Assembly: GCF_000820505.1 (NCBI RefSeq)
Contig: NZ_JWJD01000001.1
Coordinates: 521,923 to 585,922 of the forward strand
DNA: 64,000 bases
DNA from: Geoalkalibacter ferrihydriticus DSM 17813
GTDB lineage: Bacteria; Desulfobacterota; Desulfuromonadia; Desulfuromonadales; Geoalkalibacteraceae
Reading direction: 5' to 3'
Positions 47,846-56,291 of this stretch are shown here, piece by piece (position 1 is the first letter of the stretch; each line of letters begins with the position of its first letter). The notes below the pieces were generated by a model that was given only the letters and a program-made list of their open reading frames with translations, searched no databases and was not told where the DNA came from. The position numbers were made by a program, and so were the translations under genes.

Positions 47846-48520
47846 ATGATTCACCCGTTTTTATTTCTGGATTGGCTGGCCGATTTGGTCAACCTGCATG
47901 TCGGAGAACACGTACTCTATGCCTGGCTCGCCATGGCGCTGCTCATCGTTTTGGCATTTGCCGCCGGGCGCAACCTCAAGATGGTTCCCCAGGGTCTGCA
48001 GAATTTGATGGAGGTGGTCGTCGGTGCAATCCTCGATCTCATGGATCAGATCATGGGCCCCAAGGGCCGCGGCTATCTGCCCCTGATCGCCACTCTGGCC
48101 CTGTTCATCCTCACCTGCAACCTGCTGGGTCTGGTGCCCAGTTGCTTTCCTGCAACGGCCAACGTCAACACCAACCTGGCCATGGCCGCCACCGTTGTGG
48201 TGCTCTCGCACATCGTCGGCTTCAAGGAGCACGGCCTGCACTATCTGAAGCATTTTGTCGGACCCGTCTGGTGGTTGGCCCCAATCATGATCCCCATTGA
48301 GGTCATCGGTCATATTGCCCGGCTGGTATCACTGACCCTGCGTCTTTTCGGCAACATGTTCGGCAAGGAAGTCGTGCTCATGATCTTCCTCACCCTGGTG
48401 CCGTTTCTGCTACCGGTGCCGATGATGTTGCTCGGTCTGCTCATCGCTTTCATTCAAACTTTCGTTTTTACGCTGCTGGCCATGATCTATCTGGCCGGCG
48501 CACTGGAAGAACAGCACTAA
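47846..48520 (+). CDS. atpB: ATP synthase Fo subunit a
   Basis: 224 residues, about five to six membrane helices. Stator channel subunit: the essential Arg lies in HIARLVSLTLRLFGNMFGKEVVLMI, and VPIPMMLLG-like FQ helix residues follow in GLLIAFIQTFVFTLLAMIYLAGALEE. Separated from the F1 genes, which are not in this window; this split is common in Geobacter relatives. Confidence 0.96.
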   Translation: MIHPFLFLDWLADLVNLHVGEHVLYAWLAMALLIVLAFAAGRNLKMVPQGLQNLMEVVVGAILDLMDQIMGPKGRGYLPLIATLALFILTCNLLGLVPSCFPATANVNTNLAMAATVVVLSHIVGFKEHGLHYLKHFVGPVWWLAPIMIPIEVIGHIARLVSLTLRLFGNMFGKEVVLMIFLTLVPFLLPVPMMLLGLLIAFIQTFVFTLLAMIYLAGALEEQH

Positions 48521-48604
48521 TCAAGAATCAAAGCAAGGTGAACTCAGTTATGTCCACAGTCCTATGCCATATAGGAAAAACAAACCGCAAAAAGGAGAAA
48601 AAAC

Positions 48605-48880
48605 ATGGATTTCTTTACTTGGTGCATGATCGCTGCAGGCTTTTCGATGGCTCTCGGTTCCCTGGGGACCGGTCTCGGTATGGGTAACGCCATCCGCAGC
48701 GCGGTCGAAGGCGTGGCGCGCAACCCCGGTGCCAGCGGCAAGGTTCTGACCACTCTGATGATCGGTCTGGCCATGATCGAGTCCCTCGCCATCTACGTGT
48801 TCGTTGTGGCCATGATCATCCTGTTCGCCAACCCCTTCACCGAGCAGGTCATCGCTCTGGCGGGTACCGTCGCTTACTAA
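48605..48880 (+). CDS. atpE: ATP synthase Fo subunit c
   Basis: 91 residues, two membrane helices with the polar loop ARNPGASGK. The ion-carrying Glu is E59 in [16 protein letters not shown], followed by Ser60. The helix-1 position that is Gln in Na+-binding c-rings (GxGxGQG) is Met26 here (GTGLGMGNA), which favours proton coupling; that is inference. Strong AAAAGGAG ribosome site, as expected for a subunit needed in excess, and a strong terminator after it. Confidence 0.96.
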   Translation: MDFFTWCMIAAGFSMALGSLGTGLGMGNAIRSAVEGVARNPGASGKVLTTLMIGLAMIESLAIYVFVVAMIILFANPFTEQVIALAGTVAY

Positions 48881-48887
48881 GAAGAAA

Positions 48888-48925
48888 AACAGGGTGTGTT
48901 CCCCAGGAACACACCCTGTTTTTTT
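48888..48925 (+). terminator. Rho-independent terminator after atpE
   Basis: AACAGGGTGTGTTCC / GGAACACACCCTGTT stem of 15 bp with a three-base loop, followed by a seven-T run. Ends the atpZ-I-B-E transcript. Confidence 0.95.
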
Positions 48926-49035
48926 AGATTCAAACCCTACCATTTCACCTTGTCTTTTATTTTTGTACACTGCCACCTCGTTCCAATTTGCACAACCTGT
49001 GATTTTTAGGGAGCAACCACGCTAGGAGGAGTTCA

Positions 49036-50898
49036 ATGTTTAAGTTATTTTCCAGGTTTGCCGTTGCGGTACTTTTGTTGTTGCCGTTAAGCCTACCCGT
49101 CCAGGGGGCTGAAAACGGCCTTGCCATCGACCCCATGACCTGCCTCGAATGCCACGACAACGTGGTGTCCGCGGAAGTTTTCGCCGCTTCAGTCCACGGC
49201 CGCAACGCCTGCACCAGCTGCCACACTGACATTACCGACCTGGACGCCCACATGATGGGCGAGCAGATGCCCGGGCCGGCCCAGTGCGTGCGTTGTCACA
49301 AGCAGGAGACCGCCGAGCATTTTGCTTCGGTGCATATGCTGTCCGGCATCGGCTGCGCCGATTGCCATCACGACATTCACAGCCACCAGTACTGGCAGGG
49401 CGACAAAAACATCGCCAACGACAAATGCACCGAGTGCCACTGGGATTCCTGGGAAGTATACAACGACTCGATTCACGGCCAGGCCGTGGCTGAGGGCAAG
49501 ATGGATTCGGCTGCCTGCTTTGACTGCCACAACCTGCACCGCATCGAGGAAATTGGTGATCCAACCTCCTTCCACAATCGCGAATTTCATACCACGGTGT
49601 GCCTCGATTGCCATGCCGACCAGGAAATGATGGCGCGCAACAACGTCACCAGCGTTGCCGTCTCCACCTACATGAGCAGCTACCACGGCAAGACCTATCG
49701 TCTCGGCTATCCTGAACTGGTCGCAGGCTGTGCCGATTGCCACACATCCCATGGGGTTTTTAATCACAATGATCCGCGCGCCAGCACCCATCAGGACAAC
49801 CTGGTGGCTACCTGCGGCGCCTGTCATCCCGGGGCCACCCCGCTGTTTGTACAGTTCTATTCCCATGGCGACATGACTGACCGGGCAAACTATCCGATTC
49901 TCTACTGGACTTTCATCGCCATGACCACCTTGTTGGTCTCGGTTTTTGCGGTTTTCTGGATACACACCCTGCTTTGGATGTTCCGCGGTTTTGTCGAAAA
50001 CCGTGAAAAGCGCGCCGCTCTGATTCGCGGGGAAGTTCCGCACCACATTCCCGAAGCACACAAGATCTATCGGCGCTTTAACCGCCTGCATATCTTCCTG
50101 CACCTGCTGGTCATCATCAGCTTCCTCGGGCTTTCCTTGACCGGTTTGCCGCTCAAATTTGCGGGGCAACCCTGGGCCAAATTGCTGATGGAGTTCTTCG
50201 GCGGAGCCCACAATGCAGCCCTCATTCACCGCTGGTGCGCCGTCATCACCTTTGTCTACTTCGGTGCCTCCCTGGTGATGAGCTGGAACTTTCTTTTCGT
50301 GCGCAAGGATCTTCCCGGAAATCCCCTGCAGCGACTGTTCGGACCGGATTCCTTGTTCCCCAACCTGCGTGATGTTCGCGACATTACCGCAATGGTGCGC
50401 TGGTTCTTGTTCCTGGGACCCAAGCCGGTTTTCGAGCGCTGGACATATTGGGAAAAGTTCGACTTCCTCGCCGTGTTCTGGGGCATGATCGCCATTGGCG
50501 GTTCGGGCCTGATGCTCTGGTTCCCTGAGTTTTTCGGCGGCTTCCTGCCCGGCTGGGCCTTCAACGTCGCGACCATTGTCCATTCGGACGAGGCGCTTCT
50601 CGCGACCGGGTTTATCTTCACCGTCCATTTCTTCAACACCCATGGCCGGCCAGAGAAATTCCCCATGGATTTCGTTATATTCAACGGTGAAATGAACAAA
50701 GAAGAGTTCATCCACGAGCGTCTTGACCAGTGGAAACGCTACGAGGAACTCGGCATCACCGAGCAGTTCGTCAAGCCCAAACCTTCAGGCGTTGTGTATG
50801 ATTTCATCCTTAAGACCTTCGGCTTCCTTGCCGTATTTACCGGCATCGGTCTGGTCTTCCTGATGATCTACGCCTTCATGACCTCTGGGTTTCACTGA
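49036..50898 (+). CDS. cbcL: CbcL-like nine-heme c / cytochrome b inner-membrane protein
   Basis: 620 residues. N-terminal signal (residues 1-24), then nine CxxCH heme motifs between 36 and 264 (CLECH, CTSCH, CVRCH, CADCH, CTECH, CFDCH, CLDCH, CADCH, CGACH), followed by a membrane domain of about six helices (from 297) with HxxxH-type histidines, for example RLHIFLHLLVIISFLGLSLTGLPLKF, IHRWCAVITFVYFGAS and IVHSDEALLATGFIFTVHFFNTH, of the HydB/cytochrome b561 type. This layout is that of Geobacter CbcL, a menaquinol oxidase needed for low-potential extracellular acceptors. Ortholog status is inferred from architecture. It sits alone between two terminators. Confidence 0.85.
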   Translation: MFKLFSRFAVAVLLLLPLSLPVQGAENGLAIDPMTCLECHDNVVSAEVFAASVHGRNACTSCHTDITDLDAHMMGEQMPGPAQCVRCHKQETAEHFASVHMLSGIGCADCHHDIHSHQYWQGDKNIANDKCTECHWDSWEVYNDSIHGQAVAEGKMDSAACFDCHNLHRIEEIGDPTSFHNREFHTTVCLDCHADQEMMARNNVTSVAVSTYMSSYHGKTYRLGYPELVAGCADCHTSHGVFNHNDPRASTHQDNLVATCGACHPGATPLFVQFYSHGDMTDRANYPILYWTFIAMTTLLVSVFAVFWIHTLLWMFRGFVENREKRAALIRGEVPHHIPEAHKIYRRFNRLHIFLHLLVIISFLGLSLTGLPLKFAGQPWAKLLMEFFGGAHNAALIHRWCAVITFVYFGASLVMSWNFLFVRKDLPGNPLQRLFGPDSLFPNLRDVRDITAMVRWFLFLGPKPVFERWTYWEKFDFLAVFWGMIAIGGSGLMLWFPEFFGGFLPGWAFNVATIVHSDEALLATGFIFTVHFFNTHGRPEKFPMDFVIFNGEMNKEEFIHERLDQWKRYEELGITEQFVKPKPSGVVYDFILKTFGFLAVFTGIGLVFLMIYAFMTSGFH

Positions 50899-50939
50899 TC
50901 CCTGACGGCCGGGGTTCCGGCCTGGGTTAACTGCAAGAA

Positions 50940-50976
50940 AAAGGGCTGCTCCCATGGGGGCAGCCCTTTTTTTTTG
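50940..50976 (+). terminator. Rho-independent terminator after cbcL
   Basis: GGGCTGC ... GCAGCCC hairpin at 50943-50967 with a nine-T run. The DUF2339-like gene ends on the other strand at 51026, and A-rich sequence on the left gives it limited bidirectional character. Confidence 0.92.
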
Positions 50977-51025
50977 CACCATCAACCACCAAGCTTAGCT
51001 GAGCGCCAGGAAACCCTTATACTTG

Positions 51026-52864
51026 CTACCTGCGGGCGGCCGATGACTCTGAGCCCTGTCCGGATTGCTCTTTCTGGGTGGGTGTGCAGGCCGCGCCAAT
51101 GCGCAGCCAGCGACCCAAAACCAGGGATTGAACGGCGATGGCAGCCCCGAAAGAAAAGATGCTCACTACCAGAGGAAATCCTTCAATACCCTGCCCCGAA
51201 AGTCCGAGCAGATCAAACAGGAACACCTTTCCGGCACCCACCAGTGTGATCAGGACCGCAAGGTTGCGCATCTCGCGATCCCGACGCACCAAAGACCAAA
51301 TCATGACAAATACTGCCCCGACACTGATGAGTACGGACTGCATCCCCATAAAACCAAACAGTCCGGTCGACGAGAAATCCGGTACCACCAAGGCATATAC
51401 CCCCCGTGCAAAATAATAGGCATGCCCCAGGGAGGCCAGCAGCAGAAATATGCAGAGCCGGTTACCTTCATCGAGTTTAGAAAAAAATCGCGATTCAGCC
51501 GGCGGCGGATTGCGCAGACACCAGCGATAATGCCAAAAAACAGCGACCGCCAAGGCTCCGGCCAGAGCCATGGCCGGAAGGTATTGCGTACGATGGAGAT
51601 CCGCCAGAAGCCAACTCCCCAGCGCAAAGCACACGTAAAATTGCACGAGATAGGACACCAGCCTCAAGGCACCTAGGCGCCATTGCGCCGAAAGGTGGGC
51701 TCCCCAAAAGGCGGTCCCGGCGAGCACGCCCAGGGCCAACAAGGGCGCACCAGCCCCCAGACCAAGCACCAGACCTGCGAGGACTGACCCACCCAGGAAA
51801 AAGCTGGTTGCCGCCCGCCTTTCAGCACCCGGGCGCTGCCCCAGCCAAAGCGCCAGGGAAAAATAGGCGATGGCGGCCGAGGCGCCAAGCAGCGTCACGC
51901 CCACAAGGTTTCCCAACCAAATTTGCGCCACATAGACTGTCACCGAAAAAGACCAGACCCCAGCTACCGCTGGCAACGCAAAATCAAACCGGGCGATTTT
52001 CTCCGAGGCGGGACGCAAGATTCCGTAGAGTGCGCTGAGCAAATATCCCATGGCAAACAGCAACATGGACGGGAAAAACCACCGTTGCGCCAGATCACCT
52101 GAAGGCTGCGCCTTTCCCCCCAGCGTTAAACCGATTTTGTAGCCCCACACCTGAATCAGCACCGCGGTTACCAGAAAAAGCGTCCACCGCAGCCAGGAGC
52201 AGCGCTGCAGCCGCGAAGCGACAAAGCCTAGAGCATTAGCAGAAATGAGCAAAATGACCAGAGCCGGATAGGAAGGATTGGGGTAATCGAGGGCCACTCC
52301 GGCAATGCACAGGCCCAGCGTTCCGACAAAAATAGGCAGGGCCGCGCGGGACACATAGCTGATGACGGCCATCAAGGCACCAGTCCCAATGACCAGAATG
52401 TAGGCTAAAGCCGTCGGCAGAAAAGAGAAGCGTGCATGGGTCTCACTGACCACCAGAAACATCAGAAGCGCACCGCATATGGCAAACACCGGCGCCAGAG
52501 GTCTACCGCTGCGGTACTGCAGCAAACCAAGAAGCATTAGAGCGGTTGCGTAAAACATTCCTGTCGGGGAACCAATGCGGATGTCAAGCCATCCGCTGTC
52601 GGTCAGTGTGCGCAGGATCAAGGCAATAACCATTAAAAAACAGACTGCCGAAACCCGCTGCAGCAAAGCCGAGCGGCCCACCCAGGAGAAAAAGGCATCA
52701 GCGGGTTCGGCTTCGCCGACCGCTTCGGAAGCCTTCAATGAAACCGCAGGGTTGGGCACAGGCGAACTCTGCTGCCTGCTCAGGTGATCAACCTGCTCAC
52801 GAAGCCTCTGAACCTCTGCGGAAAGTCGCTCGATACGATCTTCCAAAGACGAATTATCACCCAT
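51026..52864 (-). CDS. DUF2339-like multi-pass membrane protein
   Basis: About 612 residues from ATG 52864, which has GGGGAG upstream; an ATG 45 bases earlier is also in frame. An N-terminal coiled coil (SLEDRIERLSAEVQRLREQVDHLSRQ) precedes about 18 to 20 membrane helices from residue 70. The C-terminal part REMRNLAVLITLVGAGKVFLFDLLGLSGQGIEGFPLVVSIF resembles DUF2339. No function is known and no catalytic motif was seen. It lies between cbcL and the cbcSTU-like operon on the opposite strand. Confidence 0.6.
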   Translation of the reverse strand: MGDNSSLEDRIERLSAEVQRLREQVDHLSRQQSSPVPNPAVSLKASEAVGEAEPADAFFSWVGRSALLQRVSAVCFLMVIALILRTLTDSGWLDIRIGSPTGMFYATALMLLGLLQYRSGRPLAPVFAICGALLMFLVVSETHARFSFLPTALAYILVIGTGALMAVISYVSRAALPIFVGTLGLCIAGVALDYPNPSYPALVILLISANALGFVASRLQRCSWLRWTLFLVTAVLIQVWGYKIGLTLGGKAQPSGDLAQRWFFPSMLLFAMGYLLSALYGILRPASEKIARFDFALPAVAGVWSFSVTVYVAQIWLGNLVGVTLLGASAAIAYFSLALWLGQRPGAERRAATSFFLGGSVLAGLVLGLGAGAPLLALGVLAGTAFWGAHLSAQWRLGALRLVSYLVQFYVCFALGSWLLADLHRTQYLPAMALAGALAVAVFWHYRWCLRNPPPAESRFFSKLDEGNRLCIFLLLASLGHAYYFARGVYALVVPDFSSTGLFGFMGMQSVLISVGAVFVMIWSLVRRDREMRNLAVLITLVGAGKVFLFDLLGLSGQGIEGFPLVVSIFSFGAAIAVQSLVLGRWLRIGAACTPTQKEQSGQGSESSAARR

Positions 52865-53444
52865 GAAACGGCTCCCCAGGGAAAACCCCTTGCTGCTGCG
52901 GAACGTCATCGCGGACCAAAAATTTTAGCCCTACCAATGATTTTTGAAATAGGCTGCTATAATTTCTGAACAGGCATTGAATAATTGCGAAAATGAGCAC
53001 CCAAAGACCCAACCTAAACCCCCAAAACCCTTTTTTATATTTTTTACCGTACAAATTCTTGCCATCTAAAACATTTGTTTTTTAACTGTTTTTTTTGTAT
53101 AACATTTTTATATTTTTTTTACTACCCAGCTTTTCACATCCATTTACTGACGCACATTGGCCAAACCTAAGCCTGTGCTTCTGCAAGCACTTCTCGACCC
53201 GGTCTTTACAGAACTGCGAAATAGAACACAAGTTTGCTTTTTAGCGCAGGGGCAAGTGCGCAACCGCACACCCTAGAACGGTTCAAAAATTCGTTGTTTT
53301 TTCGTTTTGTCTGTGGTTTCTTGACGCGTCCTTCAGGCAGAGTCGGAAATCTCTTAAACCCTCGCACAAGGAAAGTTAAATGCTTTTTTATGCAGATCAC
53401 CTGCAATCCACCGGGACAATTATCATTTCGGAAGGGAGTTGATC
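52865..53444. other. AT-rich intergenic region upstream of cbcS-like gene
   Basis: About 580 bases without a supported gene, with T/A homopolymer tracts (53030-53130) unlike the GC-rich surroundings. Contains the dyad GTGCTT-N4-AAGCAC at 53175-53190 and GCAAGTGCGCA at 53252-53262 beside AGTGCGCAACCGCAC. The long leader suggests heavy regulation of the downstream operon; no riboswitch core was recognised. Confidence 0.6.
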
Positions 53445-53918
53445 GTGAAAAATCATATCTGGCGCCCCCTCTATGTCGTGCTGGCTCTGGTCGTCGTCAT
53501 CCTGATCGGCCGCGCCTTTTATGTGCCAAAGGATTTCGGCGTCCACGGCGGTGAAGGCTACATGTACGGTTGGTACCGGGCGAGCAATGTCGAGGAATGG
53601 AAAGAGTTCCCCTCCCTTTACCGTTCCATGACCTACTGCGCTGACTGCCACATGGACAAGACGGACCTTGCCCCGACCTCCATGCACGGCGCGATCCAGT
53701 GCGAAAACTGCCATGGTCCAGCCCTCAACCATCCCGAGGATCCGGTGCAACTCACCATCGACCGCAGCCGCGAGCAATGCCTGCGCTGCCATGCCCGCTT
53801 GCCCTACCCGGGCAGCGACCGCGGAAAGCTGTCTGGGATCGAACCCGATGAGCACAATCCGGGCATGTCCTGTGTTGATTGCCACGATCCCCACAATCCA
53901 AGCCTGGAGGAGATGTAG
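53445..53918 (+). CDS. cbcS: Tetraheme c-type cytochrome, CbcS-like
   Basis: 157 residues from GTG 53445 (AAGGGAG 6 bases upstream; a TTG two codons earlier is less likely). One N-terminal membrane helix (YVVLALVVVILIGRAF), then four CxxCH motifs at 65-69, 86-90, 112-116 and 143-147. With the following ferredoxin and NrfD genes it forms a three-gene unit like Cbc4 (CbcSTU) of Geobacter sulfurreducens, a predicted menaquinol:cytochrome oxidoreductase. The assignment rests on gene order and composition. Confidence 0.8.
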   Translation: MKNHIWRPLYVVLALVVVILIGRAFYVPKDFGVHGGEGYMYGWYRASNVEEWKEFPSLYRSMTYCADCHMDKTDLAPTSMHGAIQCENCHGPALNHPEDPVQLTIDRSREQCLRCHARLPYPGSDRGKLSGIEPDEHNPGMSCVDCHDPHNPSLEEM

Positions 53919-53920
53919 TC

Positions 53921-54694
53921 ATGAAGCGTCGTGATTTTCTCAAAGGCACAGCCGTTGCCGTCGTCGGAGCGAGCGCACCCCTGGCCGCTTTCGACTGGCT
54001 CGATCCGCGCGAGGTATTTGGCGCACGTCCCGACCTGCGCTGGATCTTTCTCGTCGATACTCATAAATGTGTGGGCTGCGGCTTTTGCGTCAAGGCCTGC
54101 AAGGACGAAAACGGCATTCCCCAGGAAACCAATGCCACGCGAACCTGGGTCGAGCGCTATGTTATGACCAAGGACGGCCAGGTCCACGCCGACTCGCCGC
54201 GCGGCGCCAACGAAGGTTTTCTCAACCGTGAAATCGAGCGCGGCACCGCCGGAAAACTCAAAATTGCCGATGAAGACATCGCCCAGGCATTCTTTGTACC
54301 CAAGCTCTGCAACCAGTGCGATCACCCCTCCTGCGTACAGGTCTGCCCGGTGGGCGCCACCTACAAGACCGAGGACGGCGTGGTGCTCGTCGATCGCACC
54401 TGGTGCATCGGCTGCGGCTACTGCGTCATGGGCTGCCCGTACGGTGTGCGCTTCTTTCACCCGATCCACCATGTGGCGGAAAAATGCAACTTCTGCTACC
54501 ACCGCATTCATCGCGGCGAGACCACGGCCTGCGCCTTCGCTTGCCCCTTCGGGGCGCGCAAGCTCGGCAATCTCAGAGACCCTGAAGATCCGGTTACCAA
54601 GGTGGTCATGACGCAGAGGGTCGGGGTGCTCAAGGATGCTTTCGGAACCAAGCCCCAGGTTTACTATCTCGGGCTCAACATGGAGGTGCGTTGA
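53921..54694 (+). CDS. cbcT: Tat-exported four-cluster ferredoxin, CbcT/NrfC-like
   Basis: 257 residues from ATG 53921, 2 bases after the cbcS stop. Tat signal RRDFLKG opens the protein, so it is exported folded. Four [4Fe-4S] sites: CVGCGFCVKACKDE, CNQCDHPSCVQVCPVGA, CIGCGYCVMGCPYG and CNFCYHRIHRGETTACAFACPFGA. NrfC/DmsB-type electron-transfer subunit that would link the NrfD quinol site to the tetraheme cytochrome. The stop overlaps no gene; cbcU starts 1 base later. Confidence 0.88.
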   Translation: MKRRDFLKGTAVAVVGASAPLAAFDWLDPREVFGARPDLRWIFLVDTHKCVGCGFCVKACKDENGIPQETNATRTWVERYVMTKDGQVHADSPRGANEGFLNREIERGTAGKLKIADEDIAQAFFVPKLCNQCDHPSCVQVCPVGATYKTEDGVVLVDRTWCIGCGYCVMGCPYGVRFFHPIHHVAEKCNFCYHRIHRGETTACAFACPFGARKLGNLRDPEDPVTKVVMTQRVGVLKDAFGTKPQVYYLGLNMEVR

Positions 54695-54695
54695 G

Positions 54696-55946
54696 ATGCT
54701 GACTCACGGTGAAATCTGGACGGCAAAAGAAATGTTCGTTCTGCCCAATGAATATATCTACTGGTCCATCCAGATCGTCATGTACCCCTTCATGACCGGT
54801 CTGGTGGCCGGTGCTTTCGTTCTCTCTTCGCTCTACCATGTGTTCGGCTTTAAACAACTCAAGGATATCGCGCGCTTCTCGCTGGTCTTTTCGTTTGCTC
54901 TGCTGCCGGTGGCGATGATGCCCTTGATGCTGCACCTGTCCCAACCGCTGCGCGGCATTCATGTCATGATGACACCTCACTTCACCTCTGCCATAGCAGC
55001 CTTCGGCATCGTCTTTCTGACCTATGCCTGCATCGTTGCCTCGGAGCTCTGGTTCGTCTACCGCAAGCATTTTGTCGATACCGTGCAGGGCCTGAAAAAC
55101 AAATCTGATCGCAACGGCATGGACAACCTGCGGCTCAAGTTCTTTTCCCTGCTCACCCTGGGGGCCACGGACATCAGTCCCGCGGCACTGGAAAAGGACC
55201 ACAAGGCAGTCACGGTCCTTGCGGCTATCGGTATTCCCGTCGCCTGCTTCCTGCATGGTTACGCAGGTTTTATTTTCGGCTCGGTCAAGGCCAATGCCCT
55301 GTGGATGACTCCTCTGATGCCTGTCATTTTCATCTGTTCGGCAGTGGTGTCCGGCATCGCCCTGTGCATTCTGTGCTACATCCTCACCATGGAAATCCGC
55401 AAATTCAGGGCACGTCGCAAAGGGACAGCCGGTGGTGCCACCGTCGAGCAGCTCAAAGGCGTTGAAGATTATGAAGTCCGCGTAAGCGCCCGTTATCTGC
55501 TGATCTTCATGATTTTGGCGGTAACCTTGGAGTTGCTGGACATCATTTTCCGCGGCTATACAGCAGTCAAATCCTGGGAAATTCTTCGCTCGGTCATTTA
55601 CGAAGTGGACTTCACACAGATTTTCTTGCTGCAGTTCGGCCTGGGCAACCTGGTTCCTTTCATTCTTCTGCTCATTCCCGGGCTGACGGTAAAGCGTGCG
55701 GCCCTGGCCAGCGCCCTGGTGCTCTTTGGTGTGTTCATGATGCGCTGGAACGTCGTCATCGGCGGCCAGGCGTTCTCCCTGACCTTTGCCGGCTTCATGC
55801 ACTACCATGTGCCGATCATTCCAACTACGTGGGAAACCTTCCGTGAGGGCCTGGCGGGAGCCCTGCTGGTGATTACAACACCGTTTGTGCTTTTTTACTT
55901 TCTTAACAAAATCTTCCCCGTGTTTTTGAAGGAAGAAGCCCACTAA
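54696..55946 (+). CDS. cbcU: NrfD/PsrC-family membrane quinol subunit, CbcU-like
   Basis: 416 residues from ATG 54696, with TGGAGGTG upstream inside cbcT. About nine to ten membrane helices of the polysulfide-reductase NrfD family (YIYWSIQIVMYPFMTGLVAGAFVLSSLYHVFG, HLSQPLRGIHVMMTPHFTSAIAAFGIVFL). Expected to oxidise menaquinol in the inner membrane and pass electrons to CbcT/CbcS. Third gene of the unit; a weak hairpin follows near 55976-56010. Confidence 0.88.
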   Translation: MLTHGEIWTAKEMFVLPNEYIYWSIQIVMYPFMTGLVAGAFVLSSLYHVFGFKQLKDIARFSLVFSFALLPVAMMPLMLHLSQPLRGIHVMMTPHFTSAIAAFGIVFLTYACIVASELWFVYRKHFVDTVQGLKNKSDRNGMDNLRLKFFSLLTLGATDISPAALEKDHKAVTVLAAIGIPVACFLHGYAGFIFGSVKANALWMTPLMPVIFICSAVVSGIALCILCYILTMEIRKFRARRKGTAGGATVEQLKGVEDYEVRVSARYLLIFMILAVTLELLDIIFRGYTAVKSWEILRSVIYEVDFTQIFLLQFGLGNLVPFILLLIPGLTVKRAALASALVLFGVFMMRWNVVIGGQAFSLTFAGFMHYHVPIIPTTWETFREGLAGALLVITTPFVLFYFLNKIFPVFLKEEAH

Positions 55947-56291
55947 GGAACGCGATTCGAGCCCTTAACAAGAAGAAATGCCGACCGCCTATGCGCCGGC
56001 GTTTCTTTTGTCGGCCCGTGCAATTGCACAGTCTTTCAAGGGGGCATAACACAGCCGCGCCTGTACGGTTTCCTCTTTTTTTATGCGCACTTGCTCACCC
56101 CTGGCGGGCATTTTATGCATTGACAAACCGATGTTTTTCCAGGTATTTTTCACACCTGTGTGAAAATCGGGATATATACGGTCGCCTGGCGACCGCCGCG
56201 CGATGGTTGATTTGCTGCGCTCAGGACTAGCCGCGAAGCCGTCTTATAAATCTCACTCCTGCAACAATTCCAACACAAAGGGGCTGCAAGA
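55947..56291. other. Intergenic region upstream of the ImcH-like gene
   Basis: About 345 bases. It holds a weak hairpin (55976-56010), the 12-bp palindrome GTGCAATTGCAC (56018-56029), TGCGCACTTGC (56084-56094, reverse of the element at 53252-53262), and the promoter/operator cluster at 56120-56194. No gene supported. Confidence 0.6.
56120..56194 (+). promoter_or_regulatory. Promoter with two dyad operators upstream of the ImcH-like gene
   Basis: TTGACA (56120-56125), 17-base spacer, GTATTT (56143-56148). The perfect dyad TTTTCACACCTGTGTGAAAA (56147-56166) overlaps the -10 and start region, a repressor position, and GGTCGCCTGGCGACC (56180-56194) follows 14 bases later. The regulators are unknown. 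Confidence 0.55.

Noticed and set aside
52865-56291. c-di-GMP or cGAMP (GEMM) riboswitch in cytochrome leaders
   Set aside because: Such riboswitches precede cytochrome genes in Geobacter, so I looked for the conserved GGGCAAA and ACGCAAAGCC blocks in the leaders at 48.9, 52.9-53.4 and 55.9-56.3 kb and found none in proper order.
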